Of a stretch of DNA of 64,000 bases, positions 24,858 to 33,209 are shown in pieces. Under the pieces are notes generated by a model. The model made no database searches, was not told the origin of the DNA, and worked only from the letters and a program-made list of their open reading frames with translations. A program made the translations under genes and the position numbers. Location of the stretch: positions 434,001 through 498,000 of the forward strand of contig CAWISR010000002.1 of NCBI GenBank assembly GCA_963838845.1. The letters run 5' to 3'. The stretch comes from CAVRXQ01 sp963838845. GTDB taxonomy: Bacteria; Actinomycetota; Acidimicrobiia; Acidimicrobiales; Bog-793. Numbering within the stretch: the stretch's first letter is position 1; each line of letters starts with the position of its first letter.

Positions 24858-25283
24858 GTGATGGCTGAAAGTTTCGAATCTCGTGGGATGGCCGATCTCC
24901 GGCGCACGCGCACGTTCACCGTTGGGGTTACCGCGCCCGGCGTCAGTGGAGGGGGCCATTTACACGTCGTACCGAACTCGTTGGTCTGTGAGCTTGGGCC
25001 CATTGCGAAGCGAGTCTCGGGGATCGCAAGTGTGACGCACGCGGGGTCAGTCGTCCACATCTATCGCGCACGCCTTATTCCCTTTTGGTTCAACGTAGCT
25101 GCAATCATCGACGATGGAAGTGTCGCGGTGGGTGCGTCTACCTGGGCATTCGGACTGAATAGTTTCGTTAAGGCATTGAATGCCGCAGGCTTCACTGTGG
25201 AGGTTCACCGAACCTGGTTCTTCCGCGGACTCCATTTTTCAGACGTTGTCAGTCGGACGAACGGCCGAGCCGCCAAGCCCTAG
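24858..25283 (+). CDS. Hypothetical protein
   Basis: About 141 residues; an internal ATG 30 bp in is an alternative start. It has a hydrophobic strand-like centre (SVVHIYRARLIPFWFNVAAI) and GGGHLHVVPNSLVCELGPIA, composition typical of a soluble alpha/beta protein. No family recognised. The repeat at 25315-25356 lies about 30 bp after its stop. Confidence 0.55.
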   Translation: MMAESFESRGMADLRRTRTFTVGVTAPGVSGGGHLHVVPNSLVCELGPIAKRVSGIASVTHAGSVVHIYRARLIPFWFNVAAIIDDGSVAVGASTWAFGLNSFVKALNAAGFTVEVHRTWFFRGLHFSDVVSRTNGRAAKP

Positions 25284-25314
25284 TACCTCTCGCATCGTTC
25301 TTTTGCGGAAGGCG

Positions 25315-25356
25315 GCGGGTGCGCTCCCTGTAACACAGCACCCTTGCAAACTGCAT
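25315..25356. repeat. 42-bp repeat, first copy
   Basis: GCGGGTGCGCTCCCTGTAAC continuing to ACTGCAT. It aligns with 29210-29249 with one C/T-type change in two places and a 2-nt insertion. Both copies lie just 3' of a plus-strand gene or frame and before a minus-strand gene end. Confidence 0.65.
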
Positions 25357-25425
25357 CTTTAATCATCTTGCCGTCGCTCTGATGGATGCTTGGGAGGGAA
25401 GGCCCTCCGGAGCAAAGGCGCTCAA

Positions 25426-25896
25426 CTAACTCCTGATCAGATACAGCTCGACCGTACCGCTGTTCGAGTTGACGACGTTCAGTTCCTCATCCCAGCCGTT
25501 GCCGAAATTCTTTGTGTGTTTCCCAGGCGCACCGGAAGTGAAGACGTTATTCGTCCACATCCCGGCCCTTCCGCCGATGTAGTAATCAGCGAGCAGGATC
25601 ATCGTGGCCCCAGCGAACTGAAGTTGGCTCGATGAAGCGTTGTCGATGTGCAAGTACCTCAACGAGATCCCTTTTGGCGCTGCGAGCGCCTCCCAGGCCA
25701 TGCCTTCGTAGTTCCTGGCGCACGTCCCGTACATTGCGTGGGCGCCGCCATCAGTTATGGACCGCCAGTGCAAGCCGGGGACGTTCGCATTGATCTTCGC
25801 CTGTTCACTCGACACGTTTGTCGAGGCTCCCGCTGTCGTTACGGCAAGCATCAACGTCATGCCCACGATGACGAGTCCTACGAGGAATTTCCTCAT
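25426..25896 (-). CDS. Secreted hypothetical protein
   Basis: About 156 residues. ATG 25896 opens a signal peptide (MRKFLVGLVIVGMTLMLAVT, then TAGAS). The mature domain has VPGLHWRSITDGGAHAMYG, several Trp/Tyr residues and a C-terminal SGTVELYLIRS. Not recognised. The open frame upstream to 26052 has no signal and is dismissed. Upstream, 25897-26231 (335 bp) holds no recognisable gene. Confidence 0.7.
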   Translation of the reverse strand: MRKFLVGLVIVGMTLMLAVTTAGASTNVSSEQAKINANVPGLHWRSITDGGAHAMYGTCARNYEGMAWEALAAPKGISLRYLHIDNASSSQLQFAGATMILLADYYIGGRAGMWTNNVFTSGAPGKHTKNFGNGWDEELNVVNSNSGTVELYLIRS

Positions 25897-26231
25897 CTCT
25901 ACTCCTGCACAGAAATCTCGTTGATCGATGAAGGACCTCAATTGAACGTTGCTCTTCATCAACGATGATCCCGCGAGTATGCGAGCGCATCGGCAATTTT
26001 GAAGATGAGGGAAGAATGCGAACCGGGGCAAGTCCCGATTCAAATGAAGCATTCACGAAGCGCATCGATTCGACCACCGAATGTGCTCTTCGCATTCAGA
26101 ACCTGCAAATCGAGTTGGACTTCGAAGTCATCACGACGGCGAGGGAACAAACACAGGATCACAACCGATACCACCCCTTCATCGTCAACGATTAACTCCA
26201 GTGTCAGGTTCCGTGAGGCAAGCTGCGGGAT

Positions 26232-27303
26232 GTGACAACCCCACCTAAGGACCCTACGCAGGCTTTTGACTCAGCCTTCGCAACGATTGTCAACTCGATT
26301 TCGATCAAAAGCACTGAGCCACAAGACGATCCGGCTGATCGTGCAGAGGCGGCTCTCTACGAGAACGAGGGCTCTCTCGTTGATGTGGCGCTTGCGATGC
26401 GGAATTATCGAGATGCATTTGAGCAGCAGATTCAGGACGTCTGGAATGCCAGCTTCTCATGGGTCGACATTGCTCTCGCATACTTGCATTTCGTCATATC
26501 GACGCTCGGCGGTCCTACGCATCGTGAGAAGGTACCCAGCACCGTCGCCGCAGCAATTCGTCGACGTCGCCTCACGAGCAACGAGTGTCGGCCACGAAGT
26601 ATTGGCCCTGATGCGATCAGGGTTTCCTAATGGTGCAGAGGCACGATGGAGGACCCTTTACGAGCTGGCGGTCACAGCTGAAGTTCTCCGAGTCGGCGGC
26701 CGTCAGGTCGCAGGTCGTTTCGAGAACCACCGCTTCGTCTTCCTCGCCAAAGAAGGGAACCGGCTATTTCCCGACACCGAGGTGGGACATCGATCACACA
26801 CTCTCGCAGTTCGAGAGTGCAACAGGCTCGTGCGTCGCTATGGAGATGCTTTTGCGGGGAATTACGGGTGGGCGGCGGTTCTCACAGGACGTCGACTTAA
26901 CAAGCTTTCTCCTAGCTTTAGTGACCTCGAAAGTCTCACGGAGTCCAAACGCTTTACGACCCTGCGCCAATTCGCTAATCATCACACGCATGCTGACGCT
27001 CTCGGTGGTCGGCTCCTCTATGACGAGCAAGGCTCGATCCACCACGGAAGCAAGCCGTTTGACCTCGGAGAGATCGCAGGCGCAACAGCAGACTGTCTCA
27101 CCGTCACCGCTTCTGCCGTCACCTACTCGTGGGCGAACTACGTGCAGTCGGATCCGTCGATTGAGACTCTCCGATTTCTCAGTGATGAAATTCAGCTAGT
27201 GGCCACTCGTAATGCCCGAGCTTCAATTCCGTCGCTCGCCGCCCTAAATGACTTCCTGGAATCCGCAACACGACTACGAGGCGGCGCAGACAACAGGATG
27301 TGA
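26232..27303 (+). pseudogene. DUF5677-like protein, frameshifted
   Basis: The first part (26232 to about 26510) reads MTTPPKDPTQAFDSAFATIV with a long helix NYRDAFEQQIQDVWNASFSW. From about 26520 the coding signal moves to another frame: FVDVASRATSVGHEVLALMR, EARWRTLYELAVTAEVL, which is the helical core of DUF5677-type proteins, ending at 27303. A single small indel between about 26500 and 26545 would restore one protein of about 350 residues. Function of the family is unknown; members are often found with defence or mobile genes. Confidence 0.6.
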
Positions 27304-27530
27304 GTGGCATTGCGAGAGGGCGCGAACATAACGCCAACAACACCGCTGTGATCATGGCCATGAGACGCGATGCGACAGCGACCACATCGATTACAAGACG
27401 CTGACGAGCAACAAAAGTACGAGCGAGATCACGATGATTACGACAAGGACGGTACGCCAAGGATGGCGCGTCGAGGAAAGTCCTCTTTGGTTTCGGGGAC
27501 AGATTCCGAGGGTGCGACTATGGGCGCCCG

Positions 27531-27761
27531 TTAAGTCTGCTCGGACGACTCCTCTTCCTCAGGGAAGCTGACGAGCCGGGGACGTGAGCCCGCGACAACA
27601 TCGAAAAATGGAGTCGTCGATGGCGGCGGAGGAGGAAGCCGATTCACCGCAGCCTCGGCGGCACGTAGTTCGGGATTTGATTCGATTTGCTCTAATTCGG
27701 AGAGTGCGTGGTTTGCATGAGCATCGCGACGTCTGCGGTGAAAAATGCTCATGAATCTCAC
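27531..27761 (-). CDS. Small hypothetical protein
   Basis: 76 codons. Reads SIFHRRRRDAHANHALSELE, then a Pro-rich stretch (RLPPPPPSTTPFFDVV) and an acidic tail PEEEESSEQT. No domain. Composition is plausible for a disordered small protein; overlapping frames exist, so it is a tentative call. Confidence 0.35.
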   Translation of the reverse strand: MRFMSIFHRRRRDAHANHALSELEQIESNPELRAAEAAVNRLPPPPPSTTPFFDVVAGSRPRLVSFPEEEESSEQT

Positions 27762-27833
27762 GATAACTGAGCGGGCGTCGTGCCGCTACGGACCCGGCGA
27801 TCGAGGACAGCACTTATTCCTTAGGATCAAATC

Positions 27834-28280
27834 GTGACTCTTAGCGGAGAATACGAACCAAGTCCCGCCGATTGGGTCCGCGAACAGGTCGAGCTGTACG
27901 AGCGCTCCGGCGGAGCACAAGCGAACACGCTTCGGGACACCGGCCTCCCAGTCATCATCGTCACGATGCGCGGCAACAAGAGCGGGAAGATTCGAAAGGT
28001 TCCCCTCATGCAAGTAGAGGACAACGGCGATTACGCCCTCGTTGCCTCAAAGGGCGGGTCACTCAAACATCCGGTCTGGTATTACAACCTGAAATCTGAT
28101 CCCGACAACGTCATGATCCAGGACGGCCCAGAGCCATTCCCGGCATCGGTGCACGAGGCGGTTGGCGCGGAGAAGGACACATGGTGGGACCGAGCGGTCA
28201 ACGCTTATCCGCCGTACGCCGAGTATCAGGCGGAAACCGATCGTCAAATTCCGGTGTTCGTCGCGACTCGCCGCCACTAG
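27834..28280 (+). CDS. Deazaflavin (F420)-dependent nitroreductase family protein
   Basis: 148 residues, Ddn/DUF385 type split beta-barrel. Diagnostic segments are GKIRKVPLMQVEDNGDYALV, SKGGSLKHPVWYYNL and WWDRAVNAYPPYAEYQ near the C-terminus. Members bind F420H2 and reduce nitroimidazoles, quinones or other acceptors at the membrane. An ORF start at 27834 (GTG) is followed closely by the conserved WVREQVELYERSGG. A single gene; points to an F420-using host. Confidence 0.9.
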   Translation: MTLSGEYEPSPADWVREQVELYERSGGAQANTLRDTGLPVIIVTMRGNKSGKIRKVPLMQVEDNGDYALVASKGGSLKHPVWYYNLKSDPDNVMIQDGPEPFPASVHEAVGAEKDTWWDRAVNAYPPYAEYQAETDRQIPVFVATRRH

Positions 28281-28411
28281 TCAATTTGCGTCGTGTCCCG
28301 AGAGCCATCGACCGTTTACCGCTGCCGAAGAACCCGCACGATCCATTTCGCCACTTTTGTCGTGGGCGGGTTCCTCTTCCTCTATTCGGCCGATAAGAAG
28401 TCCCTCGGTCA

Positions 28412-28990
28412 ATGAAGCGCCTTCTACTTTCCGCGGTTGTCGTAATCGTTCTGTTGGTGTCCGCCTCGCCTGCTGTCGCGAACGCGAAGGCGCCGAACCT
28501 CAAAGCGCGGCTACTCAGAATCGAGCAACTGCCAAGCGGGTGGGCAGTTGTACCGGTGGTGGCCAAAGGCGTCGGCTGTTATCAGGGCGGACTCGAATTG
28601 AAGGAAATCCCGCGAACTGCGGACGTGAAGATCGAGTTTCTCTACAAGGGCGGCCTTTCCGTCATTGGAGAGGAGCTGGCTACTTACGCCGGATCGTCAA
28701 GAGTCGCGTACTCGCAGGCTGTGTCGAAACTGGCCTCCTGCAGGAAGATAAGCGGCACCTTGGATGGCAGGAAGGTGACCGGATCGGTCAGGTCGATGTC
28801 ATTTCCGAGGTTCGGAGACGAGTCAAGCGCCTTCAACGCGATCTTTAACGAGGAAGGAACGGAACGCGTTGAAGACGACGTGATCGTCCGAAAAGGTTCC
28901 ATCGTGATGCTCCTCTTCGAAGGGAACTTCGGCACGCCGAACGTCAGCAAGTTCGAGAATCTGGTCAGCAAGGCAGTGGCAAGGTTGTGA
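28412..28990 (+). CDS. Secreted hypothetical protein
   Basis: 192 residues with a clear signal peptide (MKRLLLSAVVVIVLLVSASP, AVANA). The mature part has LLRIEQLPSGWAVVPVV and ends in a helix (NLVSKAVARL); two Cys (GCYQGG and SCRKI) may pair. The LPSGW pattern is common in actinobacterial surface proteins of unknown role. No family assigned. Confidence 0.75.
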   Translation: MKRLLLSAVVVIVLLVSASPAVANAKAPNLKARLLRIEQLPSGWAVVPVVAKGVGCYQGGLELKEIPRTADVKIEFLYKGGLSVIGEELATYAGSSRVAYSQAVSKLASCRKISGTLDGRKVTGSVRSMSFPRFGDESSAFNAIFNEEGTERVEDDVIVRKGSIVMLLFEGNFGTPNVSKFENLVSKAVARL

Positions 28991-29209
28991 GGGGCGCAGG
29001 TTCGATCTGGAAATGCACCTCGGTCCCGAAGACGCCGGTCACTCGGCTCGCCAACGCTGAAGCCTCCAGTCGCAGAATGTGGACGTCGGCCCTCCGAACC
29101 CTCATGAAGACCGCTCCCACGCCGAGTGCGCCTTCGTTGGGTGTCCCTAAATGTTCAACCGCGCATCGTACGGGCTCACAGTGGCCGTGGTGGGAAGTGG
29201 CGGGATTGC

Positions 29210-29249
29210 GCGGGTGCGCTCCCTATAACACAGCATCCGCAAACTGCAT
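29210..29249. repeat. 40-bp repeat, second copy
   Basis: GCGGGTGCGCTCCCTATAAC continuing through ACAGCATCCGCAAACTGCAT; the partner of 25315-25356. The unexplained 28991-29209 upstream holds no gene I can support. Confidence 0.65.
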
Positions 29250-29255
29250 GATCGT

Positions 29256-29666
29256 TTAGAACGAACCATTCGGAGACGTAGTTACGACGATCTCGATCTC
29301 GCCGGTCGCGTCGTAATCAAGAAATTGGAAACCTGTTTTGCCCGTCAGTGGGTCGAGTAATCGTGATCTGGTTTCCCACTGCTCGCGATCGCCATCGAAT
29401 ATCAATTCGGACGGCGCGGCCCAGTGCAAGGCTCCGTGTATTCCTCGCCGAAATTGGAGTGCGGAGAAGCCGATCAGCTTCGCTGATCTCAGAGTCGCGG
29501 TGTATTCATCGTGGGCGAGCCGCGCACAGAGATCCCGAAGCTCGGTAACTCCCGTCGTGTCGGTCGCGAAGCGGATCAACGGTCCCTCCGCGGCGTCTGC
29601 GAGGTAATCGACGGTGATCGAGTGATCACTCACGCGGGCACGGCAAGCACCGAGATAGATCGCCAT
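29256..29666 (-). CDS. Hypothetical protein
   Basis: 136 residues, compact and soluble: MAIYLGACRARVSDHSITVD, LRDLCARLAHDEYTATLRSA and a strand-rich C-terminus (IEIVVTTSPNGSF). It resembles small uncharacterised proteins often found beside mobile DNA, but no family is named. Its 5' end is next to the first integrase fragment. Confidence 0.6.
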   Translation of the reverse strand: MAIYLGACRARVSDHSITVDYLADAAEGPLIRFATDTTGVTELRDLCARLAHDEYTATLRSAKLIGFSALQFRRGIHGALHWAAPSELIFDGDREQWETRSRLLDPLTGKTGFQFLDYDATGEIEIVVTTSPNGSF

Positions 29667-29675
29667 TTTGAAACG

Positions 29676-29890
29676 CGTGCGAACAACAACGAAAGTGAGC
29701 CGTTCAGTCCGCGCGATCTGCGGCGTTCGTGAGTGTCAGATCTTTTAGACCCAGGTATCGACATCTCGGTTGTGCAGCAGTTCGTCGGTCACGCCAATGT
29801 GACGACAACTGCCCGTTACGACCGTCGAGGTGAGCACGCCAAGAAACGAGCGGCGAAATCGCTCACATCCCGTTCGTGGTTGACACGTGA
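29676..29890 (+). pseudogene. C-terminal fragment of a tyrosine recombinase, disrupted
   Basis: Reads FSPRDLRRS, TGA, VSDLLDPGIDISVVQQFVGH, then TTTARYDRRGEHAKKRAAKS. It contains the GH and the catalytic Tyr of a phage/IntI-type integrase, but the first box has Arg in place of His (RDLRR, where HDLRR is expected), and TGA replaces the TGC found in the second fragment at 30952. Near the end one base is missing, so HIPFVVDT is out of frame. Only the last third of the enzyme is present. Confidence 0.85.
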
Positions 29891-30108
29891 TCGGACCTAT
29901 CCGACGACTAGCCCCGGATTTATCCATGATCGGTTCCGGTGTCTTCGTCCTGTTCATCTGATCGATGGAAACGAGATCTCGTAGTTCGATTTGCTCAGCT
30001 TGAGTTAGCTCTTTCGAGCTAATTCCAACCTTTTTCTTTCTCTTCCCACAACGACGACGTCAAACTCCAACGAGTTGGGGCTACCAACGAGAGAGAAGGA
30101 ATCGGACA

Positions 30109-30831
30109 ATGGGCATACGTTCAGCGCAACACTTCAAAATACGAACTGGAGCGCAAAACCTAAAGGAGCGACCTGCGTCATTGCGGAAGGGGTTACTCAT
30201 CGCCGCTGCAGTACTTATAACCGGACTGGTCGCCATCCCGAGTACAGCACTTGCGTCCGATCGGGGTACCCACAATGGCGACCACCACCACGGTAAGCAG
30301 GACAACGGCGAGCAGCACAACGGCGCAGGATTGAGCTATCCGTGGGTCTACACTTTCGACAACAACAGCGGGCCAGACTCTGGCTACTGCACCAGTTACA
30401 CGAATGCTTGGGCGAACGACAGGTACTCACGCACATTCGTTGTTATCCCGCAAGCGGACGGCAGCTATCTCGTTGACGAAAGCTTTACTGGAACATTTGT
30501 CACGATCGCTGGTAATCCTCAACCGAACGCTTCGCCTTGCGGGGCGACAGAGACAGGTGGCGTGAAAGGTAACTACGTCGGCACTGAATCCTTTACGATC
30601 AGCGGACCGGTGGAGTTCAATCCTGATGCCACGTGCGTCGCATGCAATGCGACTACGACAAACTCGTCATCTGCCGAGGCTGGTAATGCCGCATTCGTGG
30701 CAGCGTTCTTCCCTGGCGGCACGTACAGCGGAGTCGGTAACTTCGACTTCCGGTACACGACGCAGCACAACGGCTCGTGGATCGATTCGATCGCTACTCC
30801 ACAAGCATCGAGCGGTAACATCACCGGCTGA
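30109..30831 (+). CDS. Secreted hypothetical protein
   Basis: 240 residues. An N-terminal signal is present after a basic stretch (LLIAAAVLITGLVAIPSTAL, then ASDRG), followed by a His/Gly-rich linker (GDHHHGKQDNGEQHNG). The mature domain is polar with YTFDNNSGPDSGYCTSY and ends with a TTQHNGSWIDSI strand. Four cysteines, two in CVAC. No family recognised. It lies between two recombinase fragments and ends in a strong terminator, so it behaves as an independent cassette. Confidence 0.75.
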   Translation: MGIRSAQHFKIRTGAQNLKERPASLRKGLLIAAAVLITGLVAIPSTALASDRGTHNGDHHHGKQDNGEQHNGAGLSYPWVYTFDNNSGPDSGYCTSYTNAWANDRYSRTFVVIPQADGSYLVDESFTGTFVTIAGNPQPNASPCGATETGGVKGNYVGTESFTISGPVEFNPDATCVACNATTTNSSSAEAGNAAFVAAFFPGGTYSGVGNFDFRYTTQHNGSWIDSIATPQASSGNITG

Positions 30832-30853
30832 CGTTCAGACAGCTTCTTAACCG

Positions 30854-30894
30854 AAATCCCCCGGTCTCGTAATGGGGCCGGGGGATTTTGTTTT
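30854..30894 (+). terminator. Intrinsic terminator after the secreted protein
   Basis: AAATCCCCCGG pairs with CCGGGGGATTT across an apical loop, followed by TTTTGTTTT. It starts 22 bp after the stop codon. Confidence 0.85.
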
Positions 30895-30951
30895 ACCGTC
30901 ACACGAATCAAGGCGAGCCTATTCATCCCACGAACGACATGATTCGGAGCT

Positions 30952-31269
30952 TTGTGTACGAAGACGGGACACCCCATTCCGCCTTTGTTCTTCTGGCCCA
31001 TCAGCCGCCTCCGATCGATGAGCGATCAGGCTGCTTACGCAATCCTTCGATCTCGGGCACAAAAGGCGAAAGTGAAAGAGTTCAGCCCTCACGACTTGCG
31101 GCGTTCGTGCGTTTCAGATCCTTTGGGCGCAGGTATCGACATCTCGATCGTGCAGCGTTTTGTGGGCCACGCAAATGTGGCGACGACTGCTCGTTACGAC
31201 CGCAGAGGAGAACACGCCAAGAAACGAGCGGCTAAAAGCTTGCACGTCCCGTTCGTGGTCGATTCATAA
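30952..31269 (+). pseudogene. C-terminal fragment of a tyrosine recombinase, second copy
   Basis: Carries MSDQAAYAILRSRAQKAKVK, FSPHDLRRSCVSDPLGAGID, VQRFVGHANVATTARYDRRG and ends normally (HVPFVVDS). All three C-terminal catalytic positions (H and R of HDLRR, H of GH, Y) are intact, but the N-terminal arm-binding domain and first catalytic Arg region are missing, so it cannot recombine alone. It is the same orientation and family as the fragment at 29676; the two bracket the secreted-protein gene. Confidence 0.85.
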
Positions 31270-31308
31270 CGCAGAACTTCAAACGATCACCGCCGCCATC
31301 CAGAGTGA

Positions 31309-31788
31309 TCAGATCACTCCGATGGTCCAACAGGCGATCTCAGCTCCGAACGACACGAGTGCTGCAATGAAAACCCATTGAAGTACATAGATCTTGTAGC
31401 TGTCCCGGTTGATTTCCTTAGGAATCTGTCGTGCAAGCTTCGCTCGCACCTCATCTGCGTTCATGCGAGGTTCGCACGTCGTCATGCGCCGCACTTTGCC
31501 TGGCCGAGAATAGAAATGCCACCGCAATAACGGACTAAACACGATTCCCAGCAACACGAAGCTGAGCAGGAACAGTGAGAGTGCGGCAAGCTCAACCGGA
31601 TGTTTGGAGATTTGCTGATGTGATTCGCTGATCAAAGCTGCAAACAGCGCCGTCGTGATTGCCACGACAGACAACATTGTTCCTGTTCGAATTCGCAACT
31701 CGTCGAGTATGTCGGCGGTTTCCCGCCGAGCTTCGACGGCTTCGGCGTACCAAAGCGCAACGGCGTCTCGATCAAGGACCTGTTTCAA
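31309..31788 (-). CDS. Membrane protein with three helices
   Basis: 159 residues. A cytoplasmic N-terminal helix (VEARRETADILDELRIRTGT) leads into two closely spaced transmembrane segments (MLSVVAITTALFAALI and LAALSLFLLSFVLLGIVF); a third (VLQWVFIAALVSFGAEIACW) is near the C-terminus. The arrangement recalls small effector-type membrane proteins that accompany mobile elements, but no family match is claimed. Confidence 0.6.
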   Translation of the reverse strand: MKQVLDRDAVALWYAEAVEARRETADILDELRIRTGTMLSVVAITTALFAALISESHQQISKHPVELAALSLFLLSFVLLGIVFSPLLRWHFYSRPGKVRRMTTCEPRMNADEVRAKLARQIPKEINRDSYKIYVLQWVFIAALVSFGAEIACWTIGVI

Positions 31789-31951
31789 TGCCTCTTCGGG
31801 CGAGATTGCTCTCGTAAATATCGACTATCGGCAGCGAACGGACTCTGATGTGGTGACCCTGACAAAGCGAGGTAAACCGCCCATCGTTGTTGCGCCACGT
31901 CCTAGGGTCAGCTTCAGGTCGGACCACAATTCTCTGGAAGAACAGGTGTGA
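31780..31951 (+). pseudogene. Possible remnant of a Phd-like antitoxin
   Basis: One frame contains SDVVTLTKRGKPPIVVAP, very like the VVLTKRGKPVAVL strand of Phd/YefM antitoxins. The rest of the antitoxin and any start codon near it are not seen; the frame extends from the shadow of the neighbouring minus-strand gene. A short local similarity only. Confidence 0.25.
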
Positions 31952-33134
31952 CCGGCGGGACGGTATACATGGCCCCGACCGCCGGATCGCGATCGCCGTA
32001 CGCTACGAAGCCGGCTCCGATGCGCGCGTTTCGAACCGACAGCCGGAGGAATCGAATCGAAGTGGCGGTTACGAGGGTGAGTGCCTGCTCGTCCGTGCCG
32101 TCAAAGGGCGATCGGTGTTGTGCGGTCCGCAAGAGCAAGAAGAAGCGCTCGTCTACGCGGATCGCTTGATAGAGGACGACGGCATCTCGCTCGGGGTTGC
32201 AATGATCGCCGGCGCTTTGCACGATGAGCAGCGGGAGGCTTGGATCGGGAGCGCCGTATGGGCCGAGTCCATCTTCGGCACCCGAGAAGATCAGTGCTCC
32301 GCGAAGCGAAAAGCCTGCGCGGAGGGTTGACTCTGGAACGCTTTGTGGATCCGATCCGGTCCCGAAGGCGAAGAGCGCGGCCGCGGTCGCGCCGTCTGAG
32401 TGTCCGGCGACGACGAGCACGTGCGGATCGATCACCCCGAATACTCCCGGGCACAACCCGCTGCGATGCGCTGATGCTTGTTCCAGCGCGTGCCCAACGT
32501 AGGCGAGGTCGGCCGGCTCGTTCGCGAGATCGCCCTCGGTGTTGGTGCCCTGGGCAACAACCTCCGCTGGGTTTTCGTCGGGGAACGTCGGAGCGGCGAC
32601 GACAAAGCCCGCTTTTGCCCACGCTGTTAAGAGCGGTGCATATACGCCGGGGTAGGAGTCGTAACCGGCAGCGAAGAGAACGAGCGGCCGAGGGCGGACG
32701 GGCGCGCTGGAAGTTGGGAGCCAGATCGTGGTCGGCAGTGAACGGACCTTCGCGGCAACAGATGGTGGTTGGTTCGCATAATCGGGTACTGACCGCGATG
32801 AATCGACAAAGCCGCAATGGATCTCTGTCGGTGCTGGAGCACTCGATGGCCGGCGCGCAGTGGCTGGCGTGGCCGATGCCGGCAAGATGTCGGTGACGAG
32901 AAAAGCAATCGCGCAAAGCAAACCGAGCCGGACCGGAAGAGCGCGACGCCGAAAGCGCTCTCGATGCGAATAGGCGACGCGACCCAACGCACCCCAGTCG
33001 AAGGGACGTCGTATGTGGTGTTCGCGATTTCGACGGAGGGGCACCCGGGCGAAACCTAGCCCCCCAGCACGCCTCCTAGGCACAGCGAATTGGACATTGC
33101 GGCCGACGGTACGTCGATGGCTCCGGCTCTTCAT
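31914..33134 (-). CDS. Exported alpha/beta-hydrolase (chlorophyllase/PET hydrolase-like)
   Basis: About 406 residues. A basic N-terminus precedes a membrane or signal segment (RLGLLCAIAFLVTDILPASA, about residues 70-90). The hydrolase core has PRPLVLFAAGYDSYPGVYA for the oxyanion strand, the nucleophile elbow VAGHSDGATAA (GHSDG), an acid in LLIVQSAGDHCNPE, and a late His in RTAQHRSPFDG. All triad positions look filled. Substrate unknown; ester cleavage outside the cell is likely. ATG 33134 has GGAAGA 5 bp upstream and is preferred over 33203. Confidence 0.82.
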   Translation of the reverse strand: MKSRSHRRTVGRNVQFAVPRRRAGGLGFARVPLRRNREHHIRRPFDWGALGRVAYSHRERFRRRALPVRLGLLCAIAFLVTDILPASATPATARRPSSAPAPTEIHCGFVDSSRSVPDYANQPPSVAAKVRSLPTTIWLPTSSAPVRPRPLVLFAAGYDSYPGVYAPLLTAWAKAGFVVAAPTFPDENPAEVVAQGTNTEGDLANEPADLAYVGHALEQASAHRSGLCPGVFGVIDPHVLVVAGHSDGATAAALFAFGTGSDPQSVPESTLRAGFSLRGALIFSGAEDGLGPYGAPDPSLPLLIVQSAGDHCNPERDAVVLYQAIRVDERFFLLLRTAQHRSPFDGTDEQALTLVTATSIRFLRLSVRNARIGAGFVAYGDRDPAVGAMYTVPPVTPVLPENCGPT

Positions 33135-33209
33135 CGAATCTTCCAGGAACATTGGAACATGCTCGGGCATCGGTGCCGGAAAGTTGTCTCGCCGAACGCC
33201 CAAGTTCCC

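Noticed and set aside
7000..31300. A classical integron with intI and attC sites
   Set aside because: No complete IntI-type gene is in the window, only 3' fragments of a tyrosine recombinase, and none of the intergenic motifs has the paired RYYYAAC/GTTRRRY boxes of attC. The array-like layout is reported, but not as a proven integron.
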